NCBI GenBank assembly: GCA_016787065.1
Contig: JAEUVD010000009.1
Location: forward strand, 1-59,342
Source: Chitinophagaceae bacterium
Lineage (GTDB): Bacteria; Bacteroidota; Bacteroidia; Chitinophagales; Chitinophagaceae
Direction of reading: 5' to 3'
DNA: 59,342 bases
Shown: in pieces, positions 7,258-16,655 of the stretch
How the letters are laid out: each line of letters begins with the position of its first letter
Position numbering within the stretch: position 1 is the stretch's first letter
The notes under the pieces: generated by a model
What the model was told of the DNA's origin: nothing
Database searches by the model: none
Seen by the model: the letters and a program-made list of their open reading frames with translations, nothing else
Position numbers and translations under genes: made by a program

Positions 7258-9262
7258 TCAACCGATGATAAGCTTCACAGTAATAATAATAGGTATCGCC
7301 TTCTAATTCCTTTCCTTTGAATTTACCATTCCAACCTTGTTTCAAATTTTTAGTTGCGAACACTTGCATACCCCAACGATTATAGATTACTAAGGAATAA
7401 TTGTTTGTATTCATATCTCCTATTACGATTGGTAAATAGGTATCATTTTTACCATCACCATTTGGAGTGAAGGCAGTTGGGAAGGCTAAATATCCATCAC
7501 CAACGATAGTTGCACATTGCGTAGAGGCTCTTACCTCCATACATTGGCTTGTTGCTTCCAAGGTATAACAGAATACTCCAGGATGATTTTCAGTAACCGT
7601 GAGATCTTTCGTATTCCCTAAAAAATTTCGACTGGAATCATACCACGCGTAACTAACTGCATTCATTGAATAATTAATCATGTTGAATGTAGGATTCTCC
7701 ATAGATGTTTGCTTTGGAGTAAGGGTAAAGATTGGAATAGGGTCATCCATATTGTAGATGGTAACTGTAACCGTATCTAAAAAGTCGCACAGCTTATCTC
7801 TAACTTGATATTGTGTGGTTTTCTTAGGCCACACCATCGGGTTATCGCAGGAAGTGCAACTCATGGAATTGATGTTATCACCTCCAGGTAGCACGGTCCA
7901 TTCATACTGTCCGTTACCGGTACACCATAATGACGTGGTATCACCATAACACATCGTGTAATCATCCCCCGCTCGAAGGGGTTTTCGAACATAAATCGGA
8001 ACGGTTGAAATACCCGGTGAACTCTGACAGTCGAGGGTATCTTTTACGTAAACTGTTAACACATGGGAACCGGTATCCGCAAGAACAGAATTCCAGTTAA
8101 CACATACCCGTAACACATTAGATTGTGGATTGGTAAAAGTTACACTTGAACCAGGCAATACGGTAGAATAGTCGGAGGAAACATACATCACATTAGCGGT
8201 GGGATTAACCTGATCAATGATATCAAAACAAAAACTCAAATTACTACCCGGACATGTCATAACCGTGTCTGCAAGTAATTGTCCATTTACAATACTTAAC
8301 GAATCCAACTGCGACACAACCGGCAATGGAACGCATACATCCACTACAATTTGCATATCGCGCATATTAGTTCCAATTAAAACACCATTGCGATATTCGG
8401 AAACTTTCACGCACATAACATAGTAGCCTAACTGGTTCGGAAGAAAATTAAAATAACCATTCGTTGTATTCAGGTTGAAGGTATTATTCGTGGGGAATGG
8501 GTTTCCATTACTTGTTAATAAGTTATATGCAGGTAATAATATATTAGTTGGAGCTCCAGTACCACATCCAGTAAAGGTTCTAGGTTGAATCATTTCAAAA
8601 ACTAAAGAATCACCATCAGGATCCATAGCTCCACCGGTATGACTAAACGGAACGTTTATACATACATAAGGAACAGGAAGCGAAGTAGCCACATTGGAAT
8701 TAATGAATACCGGAGAACTGTTATTGGCTGAAACCGTGTTGTCAAAGGTCGTTTCAATAAAGAAATTTTGAGAACCCGGAGGCGTAGTAATATTTCCGGT
8801 AATATCATTTCTGCAACACAGGGTTGTCCAGAAACGCCAAGCATTGCAAGGGGTCGACAGCGTTACAGTTGCTGTGTACCACCATTGGCGGTAACCATGC
8901 ACGGTGCTGTTAATATTATCACAGGTAGTTATACTATTACATCCATCATTTAAGGGTGAACCATTCGGAACCGGTGGTGTAGTTGGAATATTACCAACAA
9001 TCTTAGGCATTGTTACTGTTTGAATCGTTCCGGTACACGGGCTGGTGTAACACAGTGTAAAACTAGCCGGTTCAATGGAGGTACTTTGACCTACCGCTCC
9101 GCAATCTCTATAAAATCGAAAGGTAAATTGATAGGTATTAGGATTTCCAGGAACTTGTACATAGTATAATTCTCCTCCAGCACAGTGGGTAGCGCTGAGG
9201 TTGTTTGATAGGTAGGTACAAAAAATTAAAAGCAACGAAAGAACACGGTAAAATTTATCCAT
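7214..9262 (-). CDS. Large secreted protein with T9SS type B (gliding-associated) C-terminal domain
   Basis: This 682-residue protein has a signal peptide ending near residue 24 (LSATHC). A long cysteine-containing extracellular region follows, with the ATHCAGGELYY and YRDCGAVG blocks that I recognise from many Bacteroidota surface proteins. The last ~100 residues form a gliding-motility-associated domain: AFPTAFTPNGDGKND, YNRWGMQVF, GWNGKFKGKELEGDTYYYYC and KGDFILFR. That domain is the type B signal for type IX secretion. The start at 9262 was chosen over 9310 because it places the signal peptide at the N-terminus. The function is probably surface adhesion or gliding, which is an inference. 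Confidence 0.87.
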   Translation of the reverse strand: MDKFYRVLSLLLIFCTYLSNNLSATHCAGGELYYVQVPGNPNTYQFTFRFYRDCGAVGQSTSIEPASFTLCYTSPCTGTIQTVTMPKIVGNIPTTPPVPNGSPLNDGCNSITTCDNINSTVHGYRQWWYTATVTLSTPCNAWRFWTTLCCRNDITGNITTPPGSQNFFIETTFDNTVSANNSSPVFINSNVATSLPVPYVCINVPFSHTGGAMDPDGDSLVFEMIQPRTFTGCGTGAPTNILLPAYNLLTSNGNPFPTNNTFNLNTTNGYFNFLPNQLGYYVMCVKVSEYRNGVLIGTNMRDMQIVVDVCVPLPVVSQLDSLSIVNGQLLADTVMTCPGSNLSFCFDIIDQVNPTANVMYVSSDYSTVLPGSSVTFTNPQSNVLRVCVNWNSVLADTGSHVLTVYVKDTLDCQSSPGISTVPIYVRKPLRAGDDYTMCYGDTTSLWCTGNGQYEWTVLPGGDNINSMSCTSCDNPMVWPKKTTQYQVRDKLCDFLDTVTVTIYNMDDPIPIFTLTPKQTSMENPTFNMINYSMNAVSYAWYDSSRNFLGNTKDLTVTENHPGVFCYTLEATSQCMEVRASTQCATIVGDGYLAFPTAFTPNGDGKNDTYLPIVIGDMNTNNYSLVIYNRWGMQVFATKNLKQGWNGKFKGKELEGDTYYYYCEAYHRLNEKLVYKGDFILFR

Positions 9263-9366
9263 ATTTGTTGTTTGTCGGTTAAATGTAGAAAATTTCATAG
9301 ATTTAACCAACTAAGACCTGTTTTTTTTAGTATTCGTTGGTAGTACTTGAAAAAATAATCCCCCGA

Positions 9367-11889
9367 TTATTCCCAACGATTTTTCTCTTCGTTGTATTGC
9401 TGTAAACCAATTTTTAGCTGAAATGGACTATTATTTTTATTGGCAAGACTAGTTACGGCATAAGCTCCAATCTTCATTTTGGCATTAAAAAGCCGGAATG
9501 GTTTTTCCAAACCTACAAATAACTCGGTGTAAATCAGCTTTCTTTCAGGAGCGTATAAAGCACCTGCACCGGCAATTTCATAGAGTTTCAGGTACTTCAT
9601 ATAAGGAATTTTATTAATCAATGATCCAAAAAACTGATGCAGATAATGTGCTTCATAGAACATTTTAAACAAGGCAAAACTAGAATCCATGGCCTGAAAA
9701 TTTTGCTGAGGAGAAAAGAAAATAAACGGATCACCTCTACGTATATATTTATAGTCGATGGTTTGAAGATTCTTTTTACTTAAAAAATTTCCTGAAAACA
9801 ATTGGTACTCGGAAGTACCTAATAATCCTAATTTCAATTTCTGGCGAAGCCCGAATTCCACATAGTCGAAATCAATCGCACTATTAAACACATTCGGAAT
9901 ACCTCGTCGCCACGTAGCGTAAATAGTTGGATACTTTGAACCTAAAATTACTTTTTGTCGAGGCTCACGCATATACATCTGTTTAGGAGTGTATTCTAAA
10001 GTAACAATACCGTAAAATGCATTGTAAGGTTTGAAGTTTACATAAATCGAAGAATCAGAACCCACACTTCCCAACCATTTATCGACGGCTGAATCTCGTG
10101 AATTAATTTGTATCGGCGATCGAAGCGCTAGTTCAAATCGATTCCGTAAAATCAATCCATTTACAAGTTCTAATCCATGCTCCAACGCCATATAATCCTT
10201 CTTGAAAAAATTACTTCTTCGGAAGAAATTGATGTAAGAATCATTGTTGAAAATAAAATCATAGTTCCTACCAAAACTTCCTGCCAAATAACCGTTACTG
10301 AACGGATTGTATCGTACCGAAGCCGACATAAATCCAACAAAATCCTTCATTTTCGGACTATACGCTAGGTTGGCAAACATGCCAAAATTCTTTTTACTTT
10401 TTGGCATTTTCGAATAAGAACCTCCATATGCTATACGGTATCCACCCGGATACAACGGTTGAAACATACTGGTAATTGGAAAAAGAAAAATCGTTCTATC
10501 ATACTTCCGTTTATAAAACTCGATACCATCTAGAAAAATGTCTTGAAGAGTAATTTTGTTTTTACGTTTATCTATTGAATCCAAGTAATGCTGCGTATGC
10601 GTGTAATCATAAATGCTGTCTTTGTATTTTATAAAACTCAACTCTTTCTCTGTAAGCGGAACTTTACGCACGTTATTCCAAAAATTACTATCTCGTTCAT
10701 ACGCTTCCAGCGAAGTAGATGACACTTCCGTACTGAAGTGTTTTTTCTTAAAGGTGGTATCTAACTGATAGTCATCAAAAACTATACTCGTACTTCCGTT
10801 CTTTTTTGTTTTTCCATCTTTAGAGTAGTAATTCAGTTCCATTCTATCAAGCATCCAGGTTTTATTCTGAATAATCTCATACGATAACTCCACCTGAAAG
10901 AAATTATATTCGGGCATGAGATGTTCCGGAAATCGATAGATAGTATTAATAATAGCCCATGACGTATCAACAATGTCAACCTCCCCTTCAACTAAGGCAT
11001 TCCCCGCTTTAATGGGTGTAAATCGTATGGAATAAATGGTACATCGACTCCGCTTATCTACTTTAACCGTTTTAAATTTATATGCTACCAATCCACTATA
11101 ACTTATTGGAGAAAGAAAAGGCAAACTCGAAAGCGCATCTACTTTGATAAGATTTTGATATAAAGAGAAATTACCTTCCGTAGTGCTTTGATAAAAAAGT
11201 GCTTGTGTATTTCCTCGGCGCTTAACACCGGTACGTGTTTCTTTTACTTTATCGGGATACGAGTAATCCAAATCCATAAAAATTTCAGCCATACTCATAC
11301 CGCCCAATTCACGTTCTTGTGCTTTCCGAATTGAATCTTGGATAAACTGAACTTTCATGGAGTCCGACATGTCTTCGGAATGAAGTGTTTTATTATTTCG
11401 TTTTTTACGTTTCTCCTTCATCGCAGTTTCCGTTTCTTCCGTTGCCTTGATATAAACCTTGCAGGAATAACTACTTACTTCGGTTTGATTTTCTTCTTTA
11501 TGTCGAATAACTTCTCGAATATAATCCTCTGCTTTATCTCGTTTAGTAGCCGATACTCTTACCTCACCCAAATCCTTATTCGATTCTTGAAGTATTATAT
11601 TTTTCACTGTCTTCTCTCCTTTTTGAACAACTACCTTTACAGACTGTGTTTGGTAGCCAAGCAAGGAAAACACCAAATCATAATCCCCCTCTTCCAATTT
11701 GAAAATATAATGACCACGATCATCCGTTCGGGTACCTAATTTCTGTTCTTTAAGTTGTACTGTAACAAAACTTAATGGTTCCAATTTATTATTGGTAACC
11801 TTACCCTCCAATACCCATGTTTCCGCTTGAACCAAAACGGAACTACATAGCAATAAAATAATGCAAATCAGTGAACGCACAAGCATCAA
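9367..11889 (-). CDS. DUF5686 outer-membrane protein with carboxypeptidase-like regulatory domain
   Basis: This 840-residue protein has a signal peptide (about residues 1-22, ending VQA). A carboxypeptidase-regulatory-like beta-sandwich occupies about residues 27-110 (LEGKVTNNKLEPLSFVTVQL, GTRTDDRGHYIF, LVFSLLGYQTQ). The remainder is DUF5686, with aromatic-rich alternating segments that suggest a beta barrel. The same N-terminal domain occurs in SusC/TonB-dependent receptors, but I see no plug domain or TonB box. Its role is unknown, and outer-membrane location is likely. It is 105 bases upstream of the type B T9SS gene on the same strand. Confidence 0.85.
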   Translation of the reverse strand: MMLVRSLICIILLLCSSVLVQAETWVLEGKVTNNKLEPLSFVTVQLKEQKLGTRTDDRGHYIFKLEEGDYDLVFSLLGYQTQSVKVVVQKGEKTVKNIILQESNKDLGEVRVSATKRDKAEDYIREVIRHKEENQTEVSSYSCKVYIKATEETETAMKEKRKKRNNKTLHSEDMSDSMKVQFIQDSIRKAQERELGGMSMAEIFMDLDYSYPDKVKETRTGVKRRGNTQALFYQSTTEGNFSLYQNLIKVDALSSLPFLSPISYSGLVAYKFKTVKVDKRSRCTIYSIRFTPIKAGNALVEGEVDIVDTSWAIINTIYRFPEHLMPEYNFFQVELSYEIIQNKTWMLDRMELNYYSKDGKTKKNGSTSIVFDDYQLDTTFKKKHFSTEVSSTSLEAYERDSNFWNNVRKVPLTEKELSFIKYKDSIYDYTHTQHYLDSIDKRKNKITLQDIFLDGIEFYKRKYDRTIFLFPITSMFQPLYPGGYRIAYGGSYSKMPKSKKNFGMFANLAYSPKMKDFVGFMSASVRYNPFSNGYLAGSFGRNYDFIFNNDSYINFFRRSNFFKKDYMALEHGLELVNGLILRNRFELALRSPIQINSRDSAVDKWLGSVGSDSSIYVNFKPYNAFYGIVTLEYTPKQMYMREPRQKVILGSKYPTIYATWRRGIPNVFNSAIDFDYVEFGLRQKLKLGLLGTSEYQLFSGNFLSKKNLQTIDYKYIRRGDPFIFFSPQQNFQAMDSSFALFKMFYEAHYLHQFFGSLINKIPYMKYLKLYEIAGAGALYAPERKLIYTELFVGLEKPFRLFNAKMKIGAYAVTSLANKNNSPFQLKIGLQQYNEEKNRWE

Positions 11890-11980
11890 AAGTAACGCGT
11901 ATCCCGATTAAATATTTGAGCTTTAGTAAAGATTTAATTTTTAGATTAAAATCATAAAGATTAAAATAAGGTAAATCGCT

Positions 11981-11989
11981 TATTTTTAC
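11981..11989 (+). promoter_or_regulatory. Candidate -7 promoter element of ridA-like gene
   Basis: TATTTTTAC lies 16 bases before the ATG at 12005 and differs from TAnnTTTG at the last position. A very similar element, TATATTTAC (14633-14641), precedes the GNAT gene. The assignment is by eye only. Confidence 0.3.
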
Positions 11990-12004
11990 CGCAACAGTAA
12001 GAGT

Positions 12005-12421
12005 ATGAGTTCTATTATTTCCACCCAAAAAGCCCCGGCTCCAGTTGGAGCTTACCCGCATGCGCGCAGAGTTGGTAATTTATTGTTTCTATCCGGTATC
12101 GGACCTCGAACAGCGGGAACAAATGAAATTCCAGGATTGACCCTTGATAAAAATGGTAATTTTATAAGTTTCGATTTTGAAGCGCAGTGCCGAAATGTAT
12201 TCGATAACGTTCGCACGGTACTCGAGGAAAGTGGAAGTAAATGGGAAAACCTAGTAGACGTTACTGTTTTTCTAGTAAATATGAAACGTGATTTTCATGT
12301 CTATAATGCGTTGTATGCCGAATACTTTAAAGAGGCACAACCTTGTAGAACTACCGTAGAAATTAATAGCCTGCCTACGCCCATTGCAATTGAATTGAAA
12401 TGTATTGCTACCATTGATTAA
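12005..12421 (+). CDS. RidA/YjgF family protein
   Basis: This 138-residue protein has the RidA pattern: an APVGAYPHARRVGNLLFLSG start, NVFDNVRTVLEESG in the middle and the QPCRTTVEINSLP signature. The arginine of that signature binds the carboxylate of substrates. RidA trimers hydrolyse reactive enamine and imine intermediates from amino acid metabolism. This protein is closer to the RidA-like subgroups with an IPG.....D..G insert than to E. coli RidA itself, so the substrate may differ. It starts a run of plus-strand genes. Confidence 0.88.
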   Translation: MSSIISTQKAPAPVGAYPHARRVGNLLFLSGIGPRTAGTNEIPGLTLDKNGNFISFDFEAQCRNVFDNVRTVLEESGSKWENLVDVTVFLVNMKRDFHVYNALYAEYFKEAQPCRTTVEINSLPTPIAIELKCIATID

Positions 12422-12431
12422 TGTTTAATAA

Positions 12432-13721
12432 ATGAAAAATCTATTTACAAGCCTGTTGTTTCTGCTGTGTGTTTATGAAACTATGGGTCAACAACGCTCA
12501 GAATTTTTAAAAGAAATGAATGCTGCCATTGAAAACAAAAAAGAAGTGATGAAGCTTCTTGAAAAATCAGGTATGCTGGAACATAAAGAAATGGGCGGAT
12601 TGTATCGTTTCAAATTAGAAGAAATTGGTTCGATCAAAGAAAAAGTAGTGGAACAGAATTTCATTATTAACGTGTATTGCACCGATGAAAATTGCTTTAC
12701 CGTTTATAGAAATGATACCTTAGGTACTCAAGTAAATAATAACGCTTATTTTTTCACCTCCGCAGAACGTGCTAATTCCTTTGCACGAAACCTGGCATTT
12801 CTTGTTAATAGTTATAAAACCGATGGCAGTAAGGTAACACTTGAATTGAGTTTGGAAGAAAATACCGCCTCCACAACTAACAATAATTCACAACCTGATA
12901 AAGATGGTTTGGATGAATACCTCGACGCACAAGAAGATAATAAGAATAAAACAAAATCCGCTGAAACAAAAACCGTTGTGGTGAATGATGATGACGCAGA
13001 TGTTGATCGAACAAGTACCAAAGCATTAGAAGCCAAAGAGCACATGGAAGAAATTAAGGCGAATCGAGAAGAGAAAAAACAACAGCGTAAAGAAGAATTT
13101 GATGAAAAAAGAGAGCAATTAAAAACGGAAAAAGAAGAACAACGTGAAAAACAACGAGAAGCCTTAGCGGAAAAAAAAGCTCAAGTTGAGAATTCAAAAA
13201 CAGGAAATAAACGAACGAAATCTGATGATGAAGATGCTGAAATAAGTGGTTTAGCTAAAGAGGAAACTACCGACACCGATACAAAAGATAAAAAAAACGA
13301 CGCGCTTTGTAAACCCCTTGAACTTATTTTAAAAAGTTATGCGAGCTCTCAATTTAAAAGTATTGAAGGAATGGAAACCAATACGGTTAAACATATTAAT
13401 GAGAGTAAAGTGAAATGGAAAGGCGCTCGAAAAAGTTATCTTTCCAATTTTAGAAATAAACGAACCTTTATTGCCGAACTTAAGTCATCAAAAGATTTTG
13501 AGTTGCTTCAAGTGGAATATGATGAACTTCAAACCGACCTCGAGAACTGTTTAGGTCCTGATTGGGATTTTACCGATAAATCAAATAGTGATGAATACGC
13601 TGATTTTAATGGAGAAGTTCGTGATACGGAATATCATACCTCAAATTCAAATACACCTACACTCCGTATCATTCTTATCTCCGATGGCGATCGTTACACA
13701 CTCTTCGTTCGTATTCAATAG
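12432..13721 (+). CDS. Secreted protein with charged coiled-coil middle, unknown function
   Basis: This 429-residue protein has a signal peptide ending near residue 20 (ETMGQ). An N-terminal domain covers about residues 20-145. A long, highly charged low-complexity and coiled-coil region covers about 160-290 and is rich in Lys, Glu, Gln and Asp, with runs such as EEIKANREEKKQQRKEEFDEKR. A C-terminal globular domain of about 140 residues contains KPLELILKSYASSQFKSIEGM. I do not recognise a family. It is probably periplasmic or surface-attached and may bridge structures. It lies 10 bases after ridA and 2 bases before the PRPP-synthetase-like gene. Confidence 0.7.
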   Translation: MKNLFTSLLFLLCVYETMGQQRSEFLKEMNAAIENKKEVMKLLEKSGMLEHKEMGGLYRFKLEEIGSIKEKVVEQNFIINVYCTDENCFTVYRNDTLGTQVNNNAYFFTSAERANSFARNLAFLVNSYKTDGSKVTLELSLEENTASTTNNNSQPDKDGLDEYLDAQEDNKNKTKSAETKTVVVNDDDADVDRTSTKALEAKEHMEEIKANREEKKQQRKEEFDEKREQLKTEKEEQREKQREALAEKKAQVENSKTGNKRTKSDDEDAEISGLAKEETTDTDTKDKKNDALCKPLELILKSYASSQFKSIEGMETNTVKHINESKVKWKGARKSYLSNFRNKRTFIAELKSSKDFELLQVEYDELQTDLENCLGPDWDFTDKSNSDEYADFNGEVRDTEYHTSNSNTPTLRIILISDGDRYTLFVRIQ

Positions 13722-13723
13722 TT

Positions 13724-14629
13724 ATGTCGTTACTTTTCACTACTGCTAACTATACTTACTTAAAAAGTGAAATACTCCATCTCGTCAAGTGGCAAGAGGG
13801 ATTATTAGAACGCACTCTTTTCCCGGATGGTGAAATTTATCATCGTATTCTATCTCCAATCGAAAATAAATCGGTTATTCTATTAGGAGGCACGTATACC
13901 GATGCCGAAACCTTAGAACTTATAGATTTGTCTTTGGGGTTTATTCAACAAGGAGTTTCTGAACTAAAAATAGTAATCCCCTATTTTGGATATGCTACTA
14001 TGGAACGTGCTGTTAAAACTGGAGAAATTGTTAAAGCCAAAACAAGAGCATCGTTATTTTCTTTGCTTGTACCATCAAGTACAAGGGTAAAAATTTATTT
14101 ATTCGATTTACATACTGAAGGTATTCCGTATTACTTCGAGCTACCCTTGGTAACACATCATGTGTATTGTAAAAAATTAATAGCTTCCATTTGTAGCGGA
14201 ATTGCATCAGATTTCGTTCTAGCCGCTACCGATGCAGGGCGCGCAAAATGGGTAGAATCGTTAGCACAAGATATGCATGTTGAATCGGCCTATGTGTTTA
14301 AAAACCGAATTAATGCTACCACAACAGATATTTCCGGCATTCATGCCAACGTAAAAAATAAAGTAGTGATTATTTATGATGATATGATTCGAAGCGGAAC
14401 AACTTTAATGAAAGCTGCTGAAGCATATCATAAATCTGGTGCTTCGCAAGTGTTTGCCGTTTGCACCCACGGTGTTTTTTGCAATCAAGCCTTGGAAAAA
14501 ATGAAATTACAAGGCATCATTCAAGCAGTTCATTGTACTAATTCAAACCCTATCTCACAAAGTATTTCAAACGAATTCGTGAAAATTCATTCGTTAGCTG
14601 GCATTATATTTGAGGCTGTAGGCGAATAA
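13724..14629 (+). CDS. Divergent ribose-phosphate pyrophosphokinase-like protein
   Basis: This 301-residue protein has the PRPP-synthetase fold in order. These elements are FPDGEIYHRI near residue 37, LLGGTYTDAETLELI near 53, IPYFGYATMERAVKTGEIVKAKTRA near 88-112, the DLHTEGIPYYF block near 131 and the PRPP loop VIIYDDMIRSGTTL near 218. The usual catalytic flexible loop YARQDRK is replaced by YATMERAVK. It is therefore a distant paralogue, and whether it makes PRPP or another pyrophosphorylated sugar is open. The lysine and arginine in VFKNRIN match the active-site KxR. A canonical prs gene is not in this window. Confidence 0.78.
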   Translation: MSLLFTTANYTYLKSEILHLVKWQEGLLERTLFPDGEIYHRILSPIENKSVILLGGTYTDAETLELIDLSLGFIQQGVSELKIVIPYFGYATMERAVKTGEIVKAKTRASLFSLLVPSSTRVKIYLFDLHTEGIPYYFELPLVTHHVYCKKLIASICSGIASDFVLAATDAGRAKWVESLAQDMHVESAYVFKNRINATTTDISGIHANVKNKVVIIYDDMIRSGTTLMKAAEAYHKSGASQVFAVCTHGVFCNQALEKMKLQGIIQAVHCTNSNPISQSISNEFVKIHSLAGIIFEAVGE

Positions 14630-14677
14630 TGCTATATTTACATGCATAATCTGACAGGAAATTTTGCAGGTGTTGCT

Positions 14678-15127
14678 ATGAGTTATGAGTTAGAAATAAT
14701 TGATTATAGATCTCCAATGTACAAACAAGTACTTCAACTACGTAATGAGGTTCTTCGTATACCTTTAGGATTGCATTTAGAAGAACAGGATACTTACGAA
14801 GACAAAGATCAGTTCATAACCATCGCTCATCATGAAAACCAAATTATGGGCTGCCTAATGATAAAGCCCTTGTCTCAAACAGTTGCCAAATTACGTCAAA
14901 TGGCGGTTTACCCCGAACATCAAGGAAAGGGTTTAGGAAGTACGATGTTGTATTATACGGAGAATTTCTGTTTGATGAACGGTTACAAAGTATGCGAATT
15001 ACACGCTCGAAAGGAGGCTATCCCTTTCTATATCAAAAACAACTATTTTGAAATCGGTACAGAATTTTATGAGGTAGGTATTCTTCATAAAAAAATGATT
15101 AAAAATCTTGAACCTTTTATACTTTAG
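14678..15127 (+). CDS. GNAT family N-acetyltransferase
   Basis: This 149-residue single-domain GNAT has the acetyl-CoA-binding motif A in MAVYPEHQGKGLGSTML and the C-terminal VCELHARKEAIPFYIKNNY block. The substrate is unknown. The ATG at 14678 fits other family members, which start close to the YELEIIDY segment. An ATG at 14642, directly after a promoter-like TATATTTAC, would add 12 residues and could represent a leaderless start. The 3' end overlaps the region just before the polyprenyl synthetase, so the genes are probably co-transcribed. Confidence 0.83.
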   Translation: MSYELEIIDYRSPMYKQVLQLRNEVLRIPLGLHLEEQDTYEDKDQFITIAHHENQIMGCLMIKPLSQTVAKLRQMAVYPEHQGKGLGSTMLYYTENFCLMNGYKVCELHARKEAIPFYIKNNYFEIGTEFYEVGILHKKMIKNLEPFIL

Positions 15128-15140
15128 CAAAAAAGTATAC

Positions 15141-16106
15141 ATGCATTCATTTCAGGAATTATTCGAGCAATTTGAAGCCGTTTTTTCCCAGCATCATTTT
15201 CCTGATTCCCCGAAAACACTCTACGAACCATGCTCGTATTTATTGCACTTAGGTGGCAAAAGAATTCGACCTGTTATATGCTTAATGAGCCACGAATTAT
15301 TTGCAGATTTGAATAAAAACGCCTTCGACACAGCGATTGCGATTGAGCTTTTTCATAATTTCACCTTAATGCATGATGATATTATGGATCAAGCACCGTT
15401 GCGAAGAGGTAAAGAAACTGTTCATACGAAATACAATCTCGCAACAGCCATTCTATCCGGAGATGTGATGAATATTTATTCCTATGTACATTTAAATAAA
15501 GTAGATAATGGTTTGATTCATGTAGTTATGGACTTATTCAATCAAACAGCGATTCAAATTTGCGAAGGACAACAACTCGATATGGATTTTGAATTGCGAG
15601 AATATGTTTCAGTAGAAGAATATCTTCAAATGATTTCATTAAAAACATCCGTTTTACTTGGAGCATCTGTTAAACTCGGAGCCCAACTTGGCGGTGCTTC
15701 TGATGGATGCGCCAGTTTGTTATACGAGTTCGGAAAAAATCTTGGATTAGCTTTTCAATTAAAAGATGATTATTTAGATAGTTTTGGAGACTCCAAAGAA
15801 ACCGGCAAACAGATAGGTGGTGATATTCTTTCCGGTAAAAAAACCTTTCTAGTTTGCAAGGCTTATGAACTGAGTTCAGATCAAGAAAAAGAAAAACTCA
15901 CCACGCTACTTCAATCATCCGATCCAAATAAAATTGAGCAGGTGCTAGCGATTTTCAAAAATCTTGGAATTCACAATTTGGCAGCTAAAGAAATAGAACA
16001 TTACTCTAACATTGCTTTCAATTTATTAGAAGAAGCTCCTGTTCTTTCCAAACGAAAAAAACCGCTCATAGAACTTACCCAACACCTATTAAATCGTAAA
16101 AATTAA
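15141..16106 (+). CDS. Polyprenyl diphosphate synthase (trans-isoprenyl)
   Basis: This 321-residue protein has GGKRIRPVICLMSHELF near residue 39. The first aspartate-rich motif DDIMD is followed by the arginines of PLRRGKETVH, and the second motif is DDYLD in FQLKDDYLDSFGD. These motifs bind allylic diphosphate and IPP through magnesium. The enzyme extends trans-polyprenyl chains for quinones or other prenyl lipids. Chain length cannot be fixed from the sequence. It may supply prenyl donors to the UbiA-like protein encoded at 38791, but this is only an inference. Confidence 0.9.
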   Translation: MHSFQELFEQFEAVFSQHHFPDSPKTLYEPCSYLLHLGGKRIRPVICLMSHELFADLNKNAFDTAIAIELFHNFTLMHDDIMDQAPLRRGKETVHTKYNLATAILSGDVMNIYSYVHLNKVDNGLIHVVMDLFNQTAIQICEGQQLDMDFELREYVSVEEYLQMISLKTSVLLGASVKLGAQLGGASDGCASLLYEFGKNLGLAFQLKDDYLDSFGDSKETGKQIGGDILSGKKTFLVCKAYELSSDQEKEKLTTLLQSSDPNKIEQVLAIFKNLGIHNLAAKEIEHYSNIAFNLLEEAPVLSKRKKPLIELTQHLLNRKN

Positions 16107-16109
16107 ATC

Positions 16110-16655
16110 ATGGGTACTACAAAAGAATCTATTTCTCCTGAATTGAAAACATGGATAGAAAAACAAAAAGTGTTTTTCGTAGCCAGTGCTCCATTAACGG
16201 CCGATGGTCACGTAAATTGTTCTCCTAAAGGGTTAGATTCATTTCGTATTTTAAATGAACATCAAGTAGTATATCAAGATTTAGTTGGAAGCGGTGTTGA
16301 AACCATTGCGCACGTGCAGGAAAACCAACGACTTACCATTATGTTTTGTGCGTTTGATGGACCTCCTAAAATTATCAGATTATACGGTAAAGGCGAGGTA
16401 ATTACCAAATCGCATCCGGATTTTGAATCGCTGCATTCGTTGTTCAAACCGCATACCGGATTGCGATCTTACATTCGGTTACAAATACATCGCATTGGCG
16501 ACTCTTGCGGTTATTCAGTGCCGCTCTATGAGTTCAAGGAAGATAGAGATGTTTTAGATAAATGGGTTGCCCATAAAGGTTTAGACGGGGTACAAGAATA
16601 TATCGACACTAAAAACAAACATAGTATAGATGGACTTCCCGGTATAACCCATTAA
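16110..16655 (+). CDS. Pyridoxamine 5'-phosphate oxidase-like FMN protein
   Basis: This 181-residue protein has a split-barrel flavin-binding pattern: VFFVASAPLTADGHVNCSPKG at residues 21-41, VVYQDLVGSGVETIAHV and RLTIMFCAFDGPPKIIRLYGKGEV. It belongs to the PNPOx-like superfamily whose members use FMN, F420 or haem. The exact reaction is unknown. Its stop codon shares the TTAA at 16652-16655 with the stop of the convergent smc gene, so the two genes overlap by four bases. Confidence 0.83.
   Translation: MGTTKESISPELKTWIEKQKVFFVASAPLTADGHVNCSPKGLDSFRILNEHQVVYQDLVGSGVETIAHVQENQRLTIMFCAFDGPPKIIRLYGKGEVITKSHPDFESLHSLFKPHTGLRSYIRLQIHRIGDSCGYSVPLYEFKEDRDVLDKWVAHKGLDGVQEYIDTKNKHSIDGLPGITH

Noticed and set aside
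11338..11739. 133-codon open frame on the plus strand opposite the DUF5686 gene
   Set aside because: Composition is hydrophobic and low complexity, no start context, and the minus-strand gene is clearly real.
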